NCBI GenBank assembly: GCA_029060585.1
Contig: JAIDTS010000390.1
Span: 1-5,648, forward strand
Direction of reading: 5' to 3'
Source of the DNA: Muribaculaceae bacterium
GTDB taxonomy: Bacteria > Bacteroidota > Bacteroidia > Bacteroidales > Muribaculaceae
DNA: 5,648 nt
Shown here: positions 1 to 5,648 of the stretch, piece after piece
How the letters are laid out: the number at the start of each line of letters is the position of its first letter
How positions within the stretch are numbered: the stretch's first letter is position 1
Translations under genes and position numbers: made by a program
The notes under the pieces: model-generated
What the model was told of the DNA's origin: nothing
The model's input: the letters and a program-made list of their open reading frames with translations, nothing else
Database searches by the model: none

Positions 1-1485
1 GTTCTCAGCGCAGCCTGCCTTCTCGGCATGGCTGCCTGCCAGAACAAAGACTACGATGTGGTGGCCCCAATCCTCGCCCCCATCCCGGCCGACAACATCA
101 AGGGCGAGCTCGTAGGAGACTCATACGTATGGACATGGACCGGCACCGACGGCAAGGACATGCAGATCACAGTGCTACGTGACGGACAGACCGTCTCTTC
201 CGCAACTTCATCCAACGGCTCATACACCCACGAGAACATAGAGACAAAGGTCCCGTTCACCTATGTATTCAAGGTGACAGACGGAACCAACCTCTCGACC
301 GGAGTAATCAAGACATATACACGTACAGGCGCCGAACCGGTAAGCGCCATCTCCCTCACCCAGATAGAGAAGGAGAACGCCCAGTATGACGCTCTTGTGG
401 AATGGACACCATCTCCGGATGCTACAGAACAGGCGTTTAAGGCTACCGCCGGCAACCGTACCATCACTGAGAACCTCCCAGCCTCCACCGCAAGCTACAC
501 AATCCCCAATGTAGCGGAGGGCGAGGAATGGAACATAGAGATCGTGGCCTCCAACGCAGAAGGCAAGTCACTTCCCGCATATGGATCACTCAAGATCGGA
601 AAGACAGCAGTAGGTTTCCTCAGCATCTATCCCACAGAGGAGGAGCTGATTCAGAACGGAGACGACGACGAGGCTTGTGCTTGGCTCTGGCTGAAGGCCG
701 AATACCCGGCCGCCTCATATGTATACTTCGGCGACATCACCTCCGCAGCTAATCTCGAGCCATACCGCGTTCTCTTCTGGATGCGTGACCTCGAGGAGCG
801 TCCTGAAAACGAGGTGTTCGATATGCCTGCTGTAGTCAACGATGCCACTCCATTCGTGACAGAATGGTATAAGAATGGCGGCAATCTCCTCCTCTGGAGC
901 CACGCCACAGCCTATGTAGGAGCACTGGGCCGCATACCTATGGATGACCTCCGCAACAACGACCGCAGCATAGGTCTCGGACGTGGAGGCTGGAACCCTG
1001 ACACTTGGATGATGGCAGTTCAGCTCCATCCGGGAAGCAGATTCAAGAAAGACCACTCGACACACCCCATCTACAAGGGTCTGGACGTGATAGAGACCGA
1101 CCGCACCAAGCTCATACCTTTCAAGGGAGCAGGCTGGACCGAAGACCACAACTGCCTTTACTTCAATCTCCCCGCCATCTACACCGGTCTCGGAAATCAG
1201 GATGAAGCCTGCTACAACGCGATTACCTCCACCTACGGAATCTATCCTCTCGGCACATGGGACTCGCAGATCGACTGGGTATCTCAGCTCAACGTATGGG
1301 AGGCTCGCCAGGGCAATACCGACTTCAAGGGCACTGTACTCTGCATAGGCAATGGCGGTTGCGAGTTCTCGCTCAAGAACGCCGATGGCACTCCCGATAT
1401 CGCGGCTTATCCGAAGAACAACCCCTATCAGGGAAACGTGCTTAAGCTCGCCAAGAACTCAATCGAATACCTCAAGACACGTTGA
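1..1485 (+). CDS. Surface glycan-binding lipoprotein, DUF4960 family (BT1761-like), 5'-truncated by the window edge
   Basis: The frame is open from base 1, so the gene starts upstream. The in-window product is 494 residues (V1 at base 1). It opens inside a lipoprotein signal peptide: hydrophobic VLSAACLLGMAAC, with the likely lipidated Cys13 at bases 37-39. The ATG at 28 lies within this peptide and is not the start. Two beta-rich Ig/FN3-like modules follow (roughly residues 25-105 and 110-200; the second has the VEWTPSPDA...YTIPNVAEG pattern). From about V204 to the end is a region I recognise as DUF4960-like, with an acidic DDDE at 221-224 and a GATase1/ThuA-like strand-loop NGGNLLLWSHA at 292-302. 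From family knowledge, such proteins (BT1761 of the B. thetaiotaomicron levan locus) bind fructan at the outer surface and are not known to be enzymes. The GH32 gene 5 bp downstream supports that role. Family assignment is from memory, with no alignment; exact ligand (levan or inulin) is inferred. Confidence 0.85.
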   Translation, partial: VLSAACLLGMAACQNKDYDVVAPILAPIPADNIKGELVGDSYVWTWTGTDGKDMQITVLRDGQTVSSATSSNGSYTHENIETKVPFTYVFKVTDGTNLSTGVIKTYTRTGAEPVSAISLTQIEKENAQYDALVEWTPSPDATEQAFKATAGNRTITENLPASTASYTIPNVAEGEEWNIEIVASNAEGKSLPAYGSLKIGKTAVGFLSIYPTEEELIQNGDDDEACAWLWLKAEYPAASYVYFGDITSAANLEPYRVLFWMRDLEERPENEVFDMPAVVNDATPFVTEWYKNGGNLLLWSHATAYVGALGRIPMDDLRNNDRSIGLGRGGWNPDTWMMAVQLHPGSRFKKDHSTHPIYKGLDVIETDRTKLIPFKGAGWTEDHNCLYFNLPAIYTGLGNQDEACYNAITSTYGIYPLGTWDSQIDWVSQLNVWEARQGNTDFKGTVLCIGNGGCEFSLKNADGTPDIAAYPKNNPYQGNVLKLAKNSIEYLKTR

Positions 1486-1490
1486 TCCAA

Positions 1491-3017
1491 ATGAAAATCT
1501 TCAATATCATACTCGCATCAGCTCTTACTCTCGGAGCCACAGCTTGCGACGACGACAAGAACCCGCATCCCGCATATGTCAACGGCACGGAAACCGAGAA
1601 TCCCAACAATCCCGACAATCCCGAGCCAGGCACCGAGGTCAGCTCTTCCAGAAACGAGCAGTACCGTCCGCAGGTGCACTACACTCCGGCCAAGAACTGG
1701 ACAAACGACCCAAATGGCATGGTATATGTAGATGGAGTCTACCACCTCTACTACCAGTACAATCCGCAGGGCAACGACTGGGGCAACATGAGCTGGGGGC
1801 ATGCGACTTCCACCGATCTCATCCACTGGGAAGAGAAGCCCGTAGCTATGCTCCGCAACGAATGGGGCGACATCTTCTCCGGGAGTGCAGTAATCGACAA
1901 GGACAACACCGCAGGTTTCGGCAAAGGTGCGATGCTTGCCTTCTATACAGGCTCAGGTGAACATCAACAGCAGTGCCTCGCCTACAGCACCGACGGAGGC
2001 CTGACATTCACGCAGTATGAGGGAAATCCCGTAATCACCAACACCGTTCTCGGCGACTTCCGTGATCCGAAAGTGATATGGCATGAGGCATCGAATCAAT
2101 GGGTGATGTCGTTAGCCCTCGGCTGGGACCACAAGATCGAGTTCTGGGGCTCTAAAGACGCCAAAAACTGGGAGAAACTCTCCACCTTCACCACCGACGC
2201 GGCCCGCAGCAACATCGGCCAGTGGGAATGCCCCGACCTCTTCCCTCTACAATACAAGGGGCAAGAAAAATGGGTGCTCATCGTCAGCAACAATCCGGGT
2301 GGACCGGCCGGCGGGTCAGGCATCGAATACTTCATCGGTGACTTTGACGGTAAGGAATTCACAGCCATGGATCTTTCCTATCCCCTCTGGCTCGATTATG
2401 GCGCAGACAACTACGCAGGCGTGACCTGGAGCAATACCGGCGACCGCAAGATTATGATCGGCTGGATGAACAACTGGAACTATTGCGGCAACGTGCCCTG
2501 CAGCCCCTGGCGCTCGGCCTTCACCCTTCCCCACGAGCTGAAGCTTGTGGAAGTGAACGGCTCTCCCATCCTCGCAGCCCCGGTTGTCAGCGAACTTGAC
2601 GCCATCGCCGGCTCTTGGACCGCGGCCGAAAACGGCAATGTAGGAGCACTTGACGCCTATGAAGCGCGTTTCAACATCAATGTGAATGAGAACTCCACAT
2701 TCCGTCTTGAGAACACCAAGGGGCAGTATCTGGAATTCGAGGTCAACGCGGCAGAAAAGATGCTCATTGCCAAGCGTACGTCAGCTACGGGCGAGGTCAA
2801 ATTTAACAACCTCTTCTCCGTTCCAAGCATCTCCGCTCCCCTCAACTGCGAAGGCGACGTGATGGAGATCCATGTGGTCGTAGACCGCTCCTCAGTGGAG
2901 CTCTACAGCGCCGACGGCGCCACCTGCATGACCAACATCGTCTTCCCGATAGAGAGCTACAACATCATCTCCGGAGTTTCTGGAGTTGAATACCGCAAGC
3001 TCTCCTCCATCTGGTAA
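1491..3017 (+). CDS. GH32 glycoside hydrolase lipoprotein (levanase/inulinase type)
   Basis: Predicted fructan beta-fructosidase, 508 aa. I take ATG 1491 rather than the in-frame TTG at 1482, because TTG would overlap the upstream stop and add three residues before a clean signal peptide. Residues 1-18 form a lipoprotein signal with Cys19 (LGATAC). DDDK follows directly, an acidic stretch like Bacteroidota surface-export signals, so the enzyme probably sits on the outer face. A Pro/Asn-rich linker (about 24-57) precedes the five-bladed propeller. All GH32 signatures are present: WTNDPNG with nucleophile D73, FSGSAV, FRDPK with transition-state stabiliser D192, and WECPDLF with acid/base E246. 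WMNNWNY and the WR..FTLPHEL segment close the catalytic domain. The C-terminal beta-sandwich carries the usual DRSSVELY at 465-472. Length is normal and nothing is broken. It sits 5 bp after the DUF4960 gene, so the two are very likely co-transcribed. Endo versus exo action and levan versus inulin preference cannot be read from sequence alone; the BT1760-like order favours endo-levanase. Confidence 0.95.
   Translation: MKIFNIILASALTLGATACDDDKNPHPAYVNGTETENPNNPDNPEPGTEVSSSRNEQYRPQVHYTPAKNWTNDPNGMVYVDGVYHLYYQYNPQGNDWGNMSWGHATSTDLIHWEEKPVAMLRNEWGDIFSGSAVIDKDNTAGFGKGAMLAFYTGSGEHQQQCLAYSTDGGLTFTQYEGNPVITNTVLGDFRDPKVIWHEASNQWVMSLALGWDHKIEFWGSKDAKNWEKLSTFTTDAARSNIGQWECPDLFPLQYKGQEKWVLIVSNNPGGPAGGSGIEYFIGDFDGKEFTAMDLSYPLWLDYGADNYAGVTWSNTGDRKIMIGWMNNWNYCGNVPCSPWRSAFTLPHELKLVEVNGSPILAAPVVSELDAIAGSWTAAENGNVGALDAYEARFNINVNENSTFRLENTKGQYLEFEVNAAEKMLIAKRTSATGEVKFNNLFSVPSISAPLNCEGDVMEIHVVVDRSSVELYSADGATCMTNIVFPIESYNIISGVSGVEYRKLSSIW
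1599..1625 (+). repeat. Three 9-bp tandem repeats encoding the Asn-Pro linker
   Basis: The units AATCCCAAC, AATCCCGAC and AATCCCGAG follow one another in frame and encode NPNNPDNPE. They lie between the lipidated N-terminus and the GH32 propeller. Such a repeat would be expected to vary in copy number between strains and to change only tether length. Confidence 0.8.
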
Positions 3018-3022
3018 TACCA

Positions 3023-3132
3023 ATTACTTTTTATAACGATTGTGCAAGCAGCCGCGGAAAAGATTCTGCGGCTGCTTGCACACATATATCGATCATCTGC
3101 CATCACGACCTTAATAAATATCAAAAAGTAAT
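3023..3132. repeat. Outer 10-bp inverted repeat enclosing the strong hairpin
   Basis: ATTACTTTTT at 3023-3032 is matched exactly by AAAAAGTAAT at 3123-3132, with the strong 3041-3082 hairpin between them. The same dinucleotide CA lies just outside each arm (3021-3022 and 3133-3134). A nested repeat like this could fold as a two-level structure in RNA, or mark the ends of a small (110-bp) non-coding element. Ten A/T-rich bases could also match by chance, so the biological reading is open. Confidence 0.5.
3041..3082 (+). terminator. Strong hairpin downstream of the fructan module, probable transcription terminator
   Basis: Arms TGTGCAAGCAGCCGC (3041-3055) and GCGGCTGCTTGCACA (3068-3082) are perfectly complementary. 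The pairing can continue inward through a G-U, a G-C and two A-U pairs to an AAGA tetraloop at 3060-3063, giving a stem of about 19 bp. It starts 24 bases after the GH32 stop. No U-tract follows on either strand (CATATATCGATC downstream on +), so it is not a textbook intrinsic terminator. Termination or 3'-end stabilisation of the fructan mRNA is inferred from position. Confidence 0.65.
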
Positions 3133-3163
3133 CACTGGAAAGAGTTTTTTCAAAAATATTTAT

Positions 3164-3171
3164 TAATTTTG
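3164..3171 (+). promoter_or_regulatory. Bacteroidales-type -7 promoter box for the GH26 gene
   Basis: TAATTTTG fits the Bacteroidota sigma-ABfr -7 consensus TAnnTTTG exactly. A T-run at 3145-3150 occupies the area where the -33 element would lie, but there is no clear TTTG there. Transcription would begin a few bases downstream, giving a leader of about 25 nt. That leader is A-rich just before the start (ACAAACTAAAACT) with no Shine-Dalgarno motif, as is usual in this phylum. This implies that the GH26 gene is transcribed separately from the fructan genes. Confidence 0.6.
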
Positions 3172-3201
3172 CTTCCATACTTCACCTAACAAACTAAAAC
3201 T

Positions 3202-4755
3202 ATGCAAAAGAAACTGATTTATTTGACCCTTGCCCTCGGAGCGATGACAAGCTTGAATGCTTGGGCCGACACCAAGCTGGAGGCAGAAAAAGCCGATTAC
3301 AGCGATTGCACTGTTGTCTCAGACAGTAAGTATTCGGGTGGCGAGGCCCTTAAACTTACCGAAACCACCGCCAAAATCACTTTTGATGTCAACGTTGACA
3401 AAAAAGGGAAATACGCGCTTTTCGCAGCCGGAGATGGCATCGGAGGAAGTAAGATTGTAAACTGCTCTGTAAACGGAAGCACAGGACAATTCAGTCTTGA
3501 CACCTACGCGGAAGTGGAAATGGGCACCTTCTTTTTGTCGGAAGGGCAAAACAAGATAGAGATAACGCCAAACTGGACATGGTTTGACATTGACTATATC
3601 CGAATAGACTCTCCTCAGGATGAATATGCATTCGACATCACAGCTGCCCCTGTTGATGAAAATGCGACCGATGCGGCAAAGAATATGTATTCCTTCCTTT
3701 TAGATAATTTCGGAAAGAAGAGTATTTCCGGCATGATGACAGGAGACATGAGCTCTGCAAATGGAGATATTACCGCTCACGACGATGTGATGGCAGTATA
3801 TGAGGCATCGGGGAAATACCCTGCCCTTGTGGGTTTCGATTTCCTCTTTGCCACAGGCAGAACGGAAAATGAAGGATGGTGTAAGGATTACACCAACAAG
3901 ACAATTGAATTAGCAAAAGACTTATATAGCCGTGGCGGTTTCCCCGCATTCACATGGCATTGGCACGATCCAAGCCGTAAGACCGACGATTTTTACTCAG
4001 ACAAATCAAGTGTAAGCATATCCCAGGCTCTCAACAGCGACGGCTCATGGAATACAACTTCAGAACTTTATAATTATATCATCCACGATATCGACCTGAT
4101 TGCCGATTATTTCCTTAAATTGCAGGAGGCCGGTGTGGCATGCATCTTCCGTCCGCTTCATGAAGCAAGTGGCGGCTGGTTCTGGTGGGGCAGAAATAAG
4201 AATGCGGCTGATTTCGTAAAGCTCTTCCAATTGGTATTCGATGAGATGACACAGGTGAAGGGAGTCCACAATGTATTGTGGGTTTGGAATGCCGGCGCTG
4301 ATGACTCTGACTGGAATCCGGGCGATGAATACTACGATTTTGTATCTGCAGACATATATAATCCTGCGTACGACTATTCGAGCAATGCCTCAACGTTCGA
4401 CAAACTAAAGGCTCTGACGCAAGGCAAAAAGATCATAGCATTGTCGGAAAATGGTCCTGTTCCTGATATCGAAAAGCAGGTCGAAGAAGAAGCCATGTGG
4501 TCTTGGTGGATGCCTTGGTATCAGACTTGGGACGGCAAATTCGTAGATCAGACAAGCCCTGAGCAGTGGCGCAAGTGCATGAACGACGACCGCGTCATAA
4601 CACTTGAAGACATGAACTCATGGAATGCAGTAGAGACCATTTCATCAGTGCCTTCTCAAAACACAATTTATGACCTTAATGGTCATCGTCTCCTCAGAGA
4701 ACCATCCCATGGCCTTTACATCAAAGATGGTAAAAAGATACTCAAAACCAATTGA
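3202..4755 (+). CDS. Secreted GH26 glycanase (beta-mannanase type) with N-terminal CBM35/CBM6-like module and C-terminal sorting-like tail
   Basis: The 517-aa product is predicted to hydrolyse beta-mannan or a related beta-glycan. It has a Sec signal peptide with no lipobox (cleavage likely after AWA, A22|D23). Residues about 23-137 form a beta-sandwich carbohydrate-binding module (LEAEKADYSD start, FDIDYIRID end) of CBM35/CBM6 type. The catalytic domain (about 147-475) shows GH26 landmarks: WHWHDP, FRPLHEASGGWFWWG with acid/base E321 preceded by H320, VWNAGADD..WNPGDEYYDFV, and ALSENGP with probable nucleophile E416. The last 30 residues (TIYDLNG ... GLYIKDGKKILKTN, 488-517) resemble the short tails seen on many Prevotella/Muribaculaceae exported proteins and the end of type IX secretion sorting domains. 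ATG 3202 is the only start that gives a full signal peptide. Substrate is not settled: GH26 also includes beta-1,3-xylanases and lichenases. Hand counts of sampled 60-base lines give 23 and 25 G+C here, against 40 and 35 in the first gene, so it may have a separate history. Confidence 0.92.
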   Translation: MQKKLIYLTLALGAMTSLNAWADTKLEAEKADYSDCTVVSDSKYSGGEALKLTETTAKITFDVNVDKKGKYALFAAGDGIGGSKIVNCSVNGSTGQFSLDTYAEVEMGTFFLSEGQNKIEITPNWTWFDIDYIRIDSPQDEYAFDITAAPVDENATDAAKNMYSFLLDNFGKKSISGMMTGDMSSANGDITAHDDVMAVYEASGKYPALVGFDFLFATGRTENEGWCKDYTNKTIELAKDLYSRGGFPAFTWHWHDPSRKTDDFYSDKSSVSISQALNSDGSWNTTSELYNYIIHDIDLIADYFLKLQEAGVACIFRPLHEASGGWFWWGRNKNAADFVKLFQLVFDEMTQVKGVHNVLWVWNAGADDSDWNPGDEYYDFVSADIYNPAYDYSSNASTFDKLKALTQGKKIIALSENGPVPDIEKQVEEEAMWSWWMPWYQTWDGKFVDQTSPEQWRKCMNDDRVITLEDMNSWNAVETISSVPSQNTIYDLNGHRLLREPSHGLYIKDGKKILKTN

Positions 4756-4763
4756 TAATCTCG

Positions 4764-4789
4764 AGGGGGAGGCCGAGAAGCCTCCCCTT
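4764..4789 (+). terminator. GC-rich stem-loop after the GH26 gene, probable intrinsic terminator
   Basis: GGGGAGGC (4766-4773) pairs perfectly with GCCTCCCC (4780-4787) around a CGAGAA loop. One G-U and one A-U pair can extend it to 4764-4789. An interrupted T-rich stretch (TTGATATTTTG, 4788-4798) follows. It begins 9 bases after the GH26 stop, the typical placement of a terminator. The weak U-tract means some read-through into the next gene is possible. Confidence 0.75.
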
Positions 4790-4815
4790 GATATTTTGTG
4801 TTAAATGAAGTTGTT

Positions 4816-5604
4816 ATGATTAAGGCCATATACATCTACCACGACTGTTTCGTCGTAAAGACACCCGAAGCTGTCTTAGTGTTCGATTTTTGGAAGGACC
4901 CTTATCAAAGGGGGCCATTGCCAAATCCGCTGATGAATGTAGACAGAAACCTCCCTGTCTACGTATTCGTGAGCCACGGCCACAAAGACCACTACAACCC
5001 TGACATTTTCAGCTGGGCGAAACACTTTCCGAATATTCGCTACATCGTCAGCAAGGATGTCAGGAAGCGTATCAACCATATCATAAGCCCCGACAGTTCC
5101 TACAAAGGGAACAAGGTGGAGCCTTCCAGGGTGATTGTGATGTCGGATCATGACCGATTCGAGGATGAGATAATAAATGTGAATACTTTCCCTTCTACCG
5201 ACACCGGTAATTCCTACGCCGTGTCAATAGGAGGCCGCAACATCTTCCATGCCGGCGATCTCAACGCCTGGATATGGAAGGATGAGTCTACGGAAGAGGA
5301 AGTGAAGGAAGCCCTGGACAGCTTCAATGCCATCTTGGACATGATAGCGGCATCTTACGAAGGATTTGACCTCTGCTTCTTCCCGGTCGACTCAAGAATC
5401 GGGACCGATTATTTCACCGGAGCCAGAATCTTCCTCGAGCGCTTCAAGATTGAAAACTTCTTCCCGATGCACTATGAATTGGGAGATGACTCCGACGCAA
5501 TCGCCCGTCTCCACCGCGACGCCGCCGCCTTCGACCGATACGCCTCCCCCACCTGCCACCACTACATCATGTCGGCCCCCTACTCCGCCTACGCCATAAG
5601 CTAA
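4816..5604 (+). CDS. Metallo-beta-lactamase-fold hydrolase, function unknown
   Basis: A 262-aa protein with no signal peptide, so probably cytoplasmic. I prefer ATG 4816 over the in-frame GTG at 4798: GTG falls in the T-rich tail of the preceding terminator, whereas MIKAIYIYHDCFVV starts directly with the first strand of the fold. The core metal motif is SHGHKDH, giving ligands H54, H56, D58 and H59. A family-typical STDTGNS stretch (127-133) and FHAGDLNAWIW follow, with ligand D148, then FFPVDSRIG and FPMHYELGDD with ligand H219. The usual motif-3 histidine is not seen; D129 of STD is in about that place. I recall this layout from a common but uncharacterised group of MBL proteins in Bacteroidota and Firmicutes, distantly like UlaG/RomA. 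The substrate is unknown. It lies 60 bases from the GH26 stop with a hairpin between, so a shared function with the glycanases is not implied. Confidence 0.85.
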   Translation: MIKAIYIYHDCFVVKTPEAVLVFDFWKDPYQRGPLPNPLMNVDRNLPVYVFVSHGHKDHYNPDIFSWAKHFPNIRYIVSKDVRKRINHIISPDSSYKGNKVEPSRVIVMSDHDRFEDEIINVNTFPSTDTGNSYAVSIGGRNIFHAGDLNAWIWKDESTEEEVKEALDSFNAILDMIAASYEGFDLCFFPVDSRIGTDYFTGARIFLERFKIENFFPMHYELGDDSDAIARLHRDAAAFDRYASPTCHHYIMSAPYSAYAIS

Positions 5605-5648
5605 CACAACTTCGCAAACTGTAAAAATTTCAGCGTTTTCCGGGCTTT

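Noticed and set aside
715..1149. Antisense open frame of 144 codons within the DUF4960 gene
   Set aside because: It lies entirely opposite a clear coding region, shows no recognisable domain, and has no promoter or leader; it is a by-product of GC-rich codon use.
1352..1960. Open frame of 202 codons overlapping the end of the binding-protein gene and the start of GH32
   Set aside because: The product is rich in Arg, Ser and Gln with no domain or signal, and it overlaps two genes whose motifs are unmistakable in other frames.
3023..3132. Calling the intergenic nested repeat a MITE or insertion-sequence remnant
   Set aside because: The outer arms are only 10 A/T-rich bases, the flanking duplication would be 2 bp, and no second copy is visible in the window; kept only as a finding.
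4798..5604. Longer MBL start at GTG 4798
   Set aside because: It adds only MLNEVV ahead of the natural first strand and starts inside the terminator's T-rich tail; ATG 4816 is simpler.
5366..5607. Alternative-frame open frames on both strands at the end of the MBL gene
   Set aside because: They arise from the C-rich codons of the MBL C-terminus and give low-complexity Thr/Pro or Gly/Val products.
5605..5648. Possible promoter or terminator in the last 44 bases
   Set aside because: The stretch is A/T-rich in part but contains no TAnnTTTG box and no stem of useful length, and the window ends too soon to judge.

Overview
The window reads as a Bacteroidales (Bacteroidota) chromosome fragment. 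The evidence is two lipoprotein genes that look like the distal end of a polysaccharide utilization locus, A-rich leaders without strong Shine-Dalgarno sites, a TAnnTTTG-type promoter box, and a secreted glycanase ending in the short 'IYDLNG...GLYI.DGKKIL' tail common in Prevotella/Muribaculaceae-like proteins. Genus cannot be fixed from the sequence; a gut Muribaculaceae or Prevotellaceae member is my best guess. All four genes are on the + strand and all but about 300 bases is coding.

Region 1 (1-3017) is a two-gene fructan module. First comes the 3' part of a surface glycan-binding lipoprotein with a DUF4960-type C-terminal domain (BT1761-like); its first codons lie before the window. Five bases after its stop begins a GH32 lipoprotein (levanase/inulinase type) with all three catalytic motifs intact. 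This order matches the binding protein-endo-levanase pair of the Bacteroides thetaiotaomicron levan locus. SusC/SusD-like genes are therefore expected just upstream, outside the window. The inferred job is capture and first cleavage of levan or inulin at the cell surface.

Region 2 (3018-3201) is intergenic. It holds a very strong hairpin with 15-bp perfect arms, nested in a 10-bp inverted repeat, followed by a good Bacteroidales -7 promoter box for the next gene.

Region 3 (3202-4755) is a separately transcribed, secreted GH26 enzyme (beta-mannanase type). It has an N-terminal CBM35/CBM6-like module and a short C-terminal sorting-like tail. It is visibly less GC-rich than the fructan genes. 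A compact GC-rich terminator-like hairpin follows.

Region 4 (4816-5604) is a cytoplasmic metallo-beta-lactamase-fold hydrolase of unknown substrate with a distinctive STD...HAGDLN motif set. The last 44 bases hold no recognisable feature.

I found no tRNA, rRNA, CRISPR array, insertion sequence or phage gene, and no convincing undescribed multi-gene system. The less ordinary points are the nested inverted repeat at 3023-3132, the mannanase-type gene placed directly behind a fructan module, and the metal-site variation of the MBL protein.
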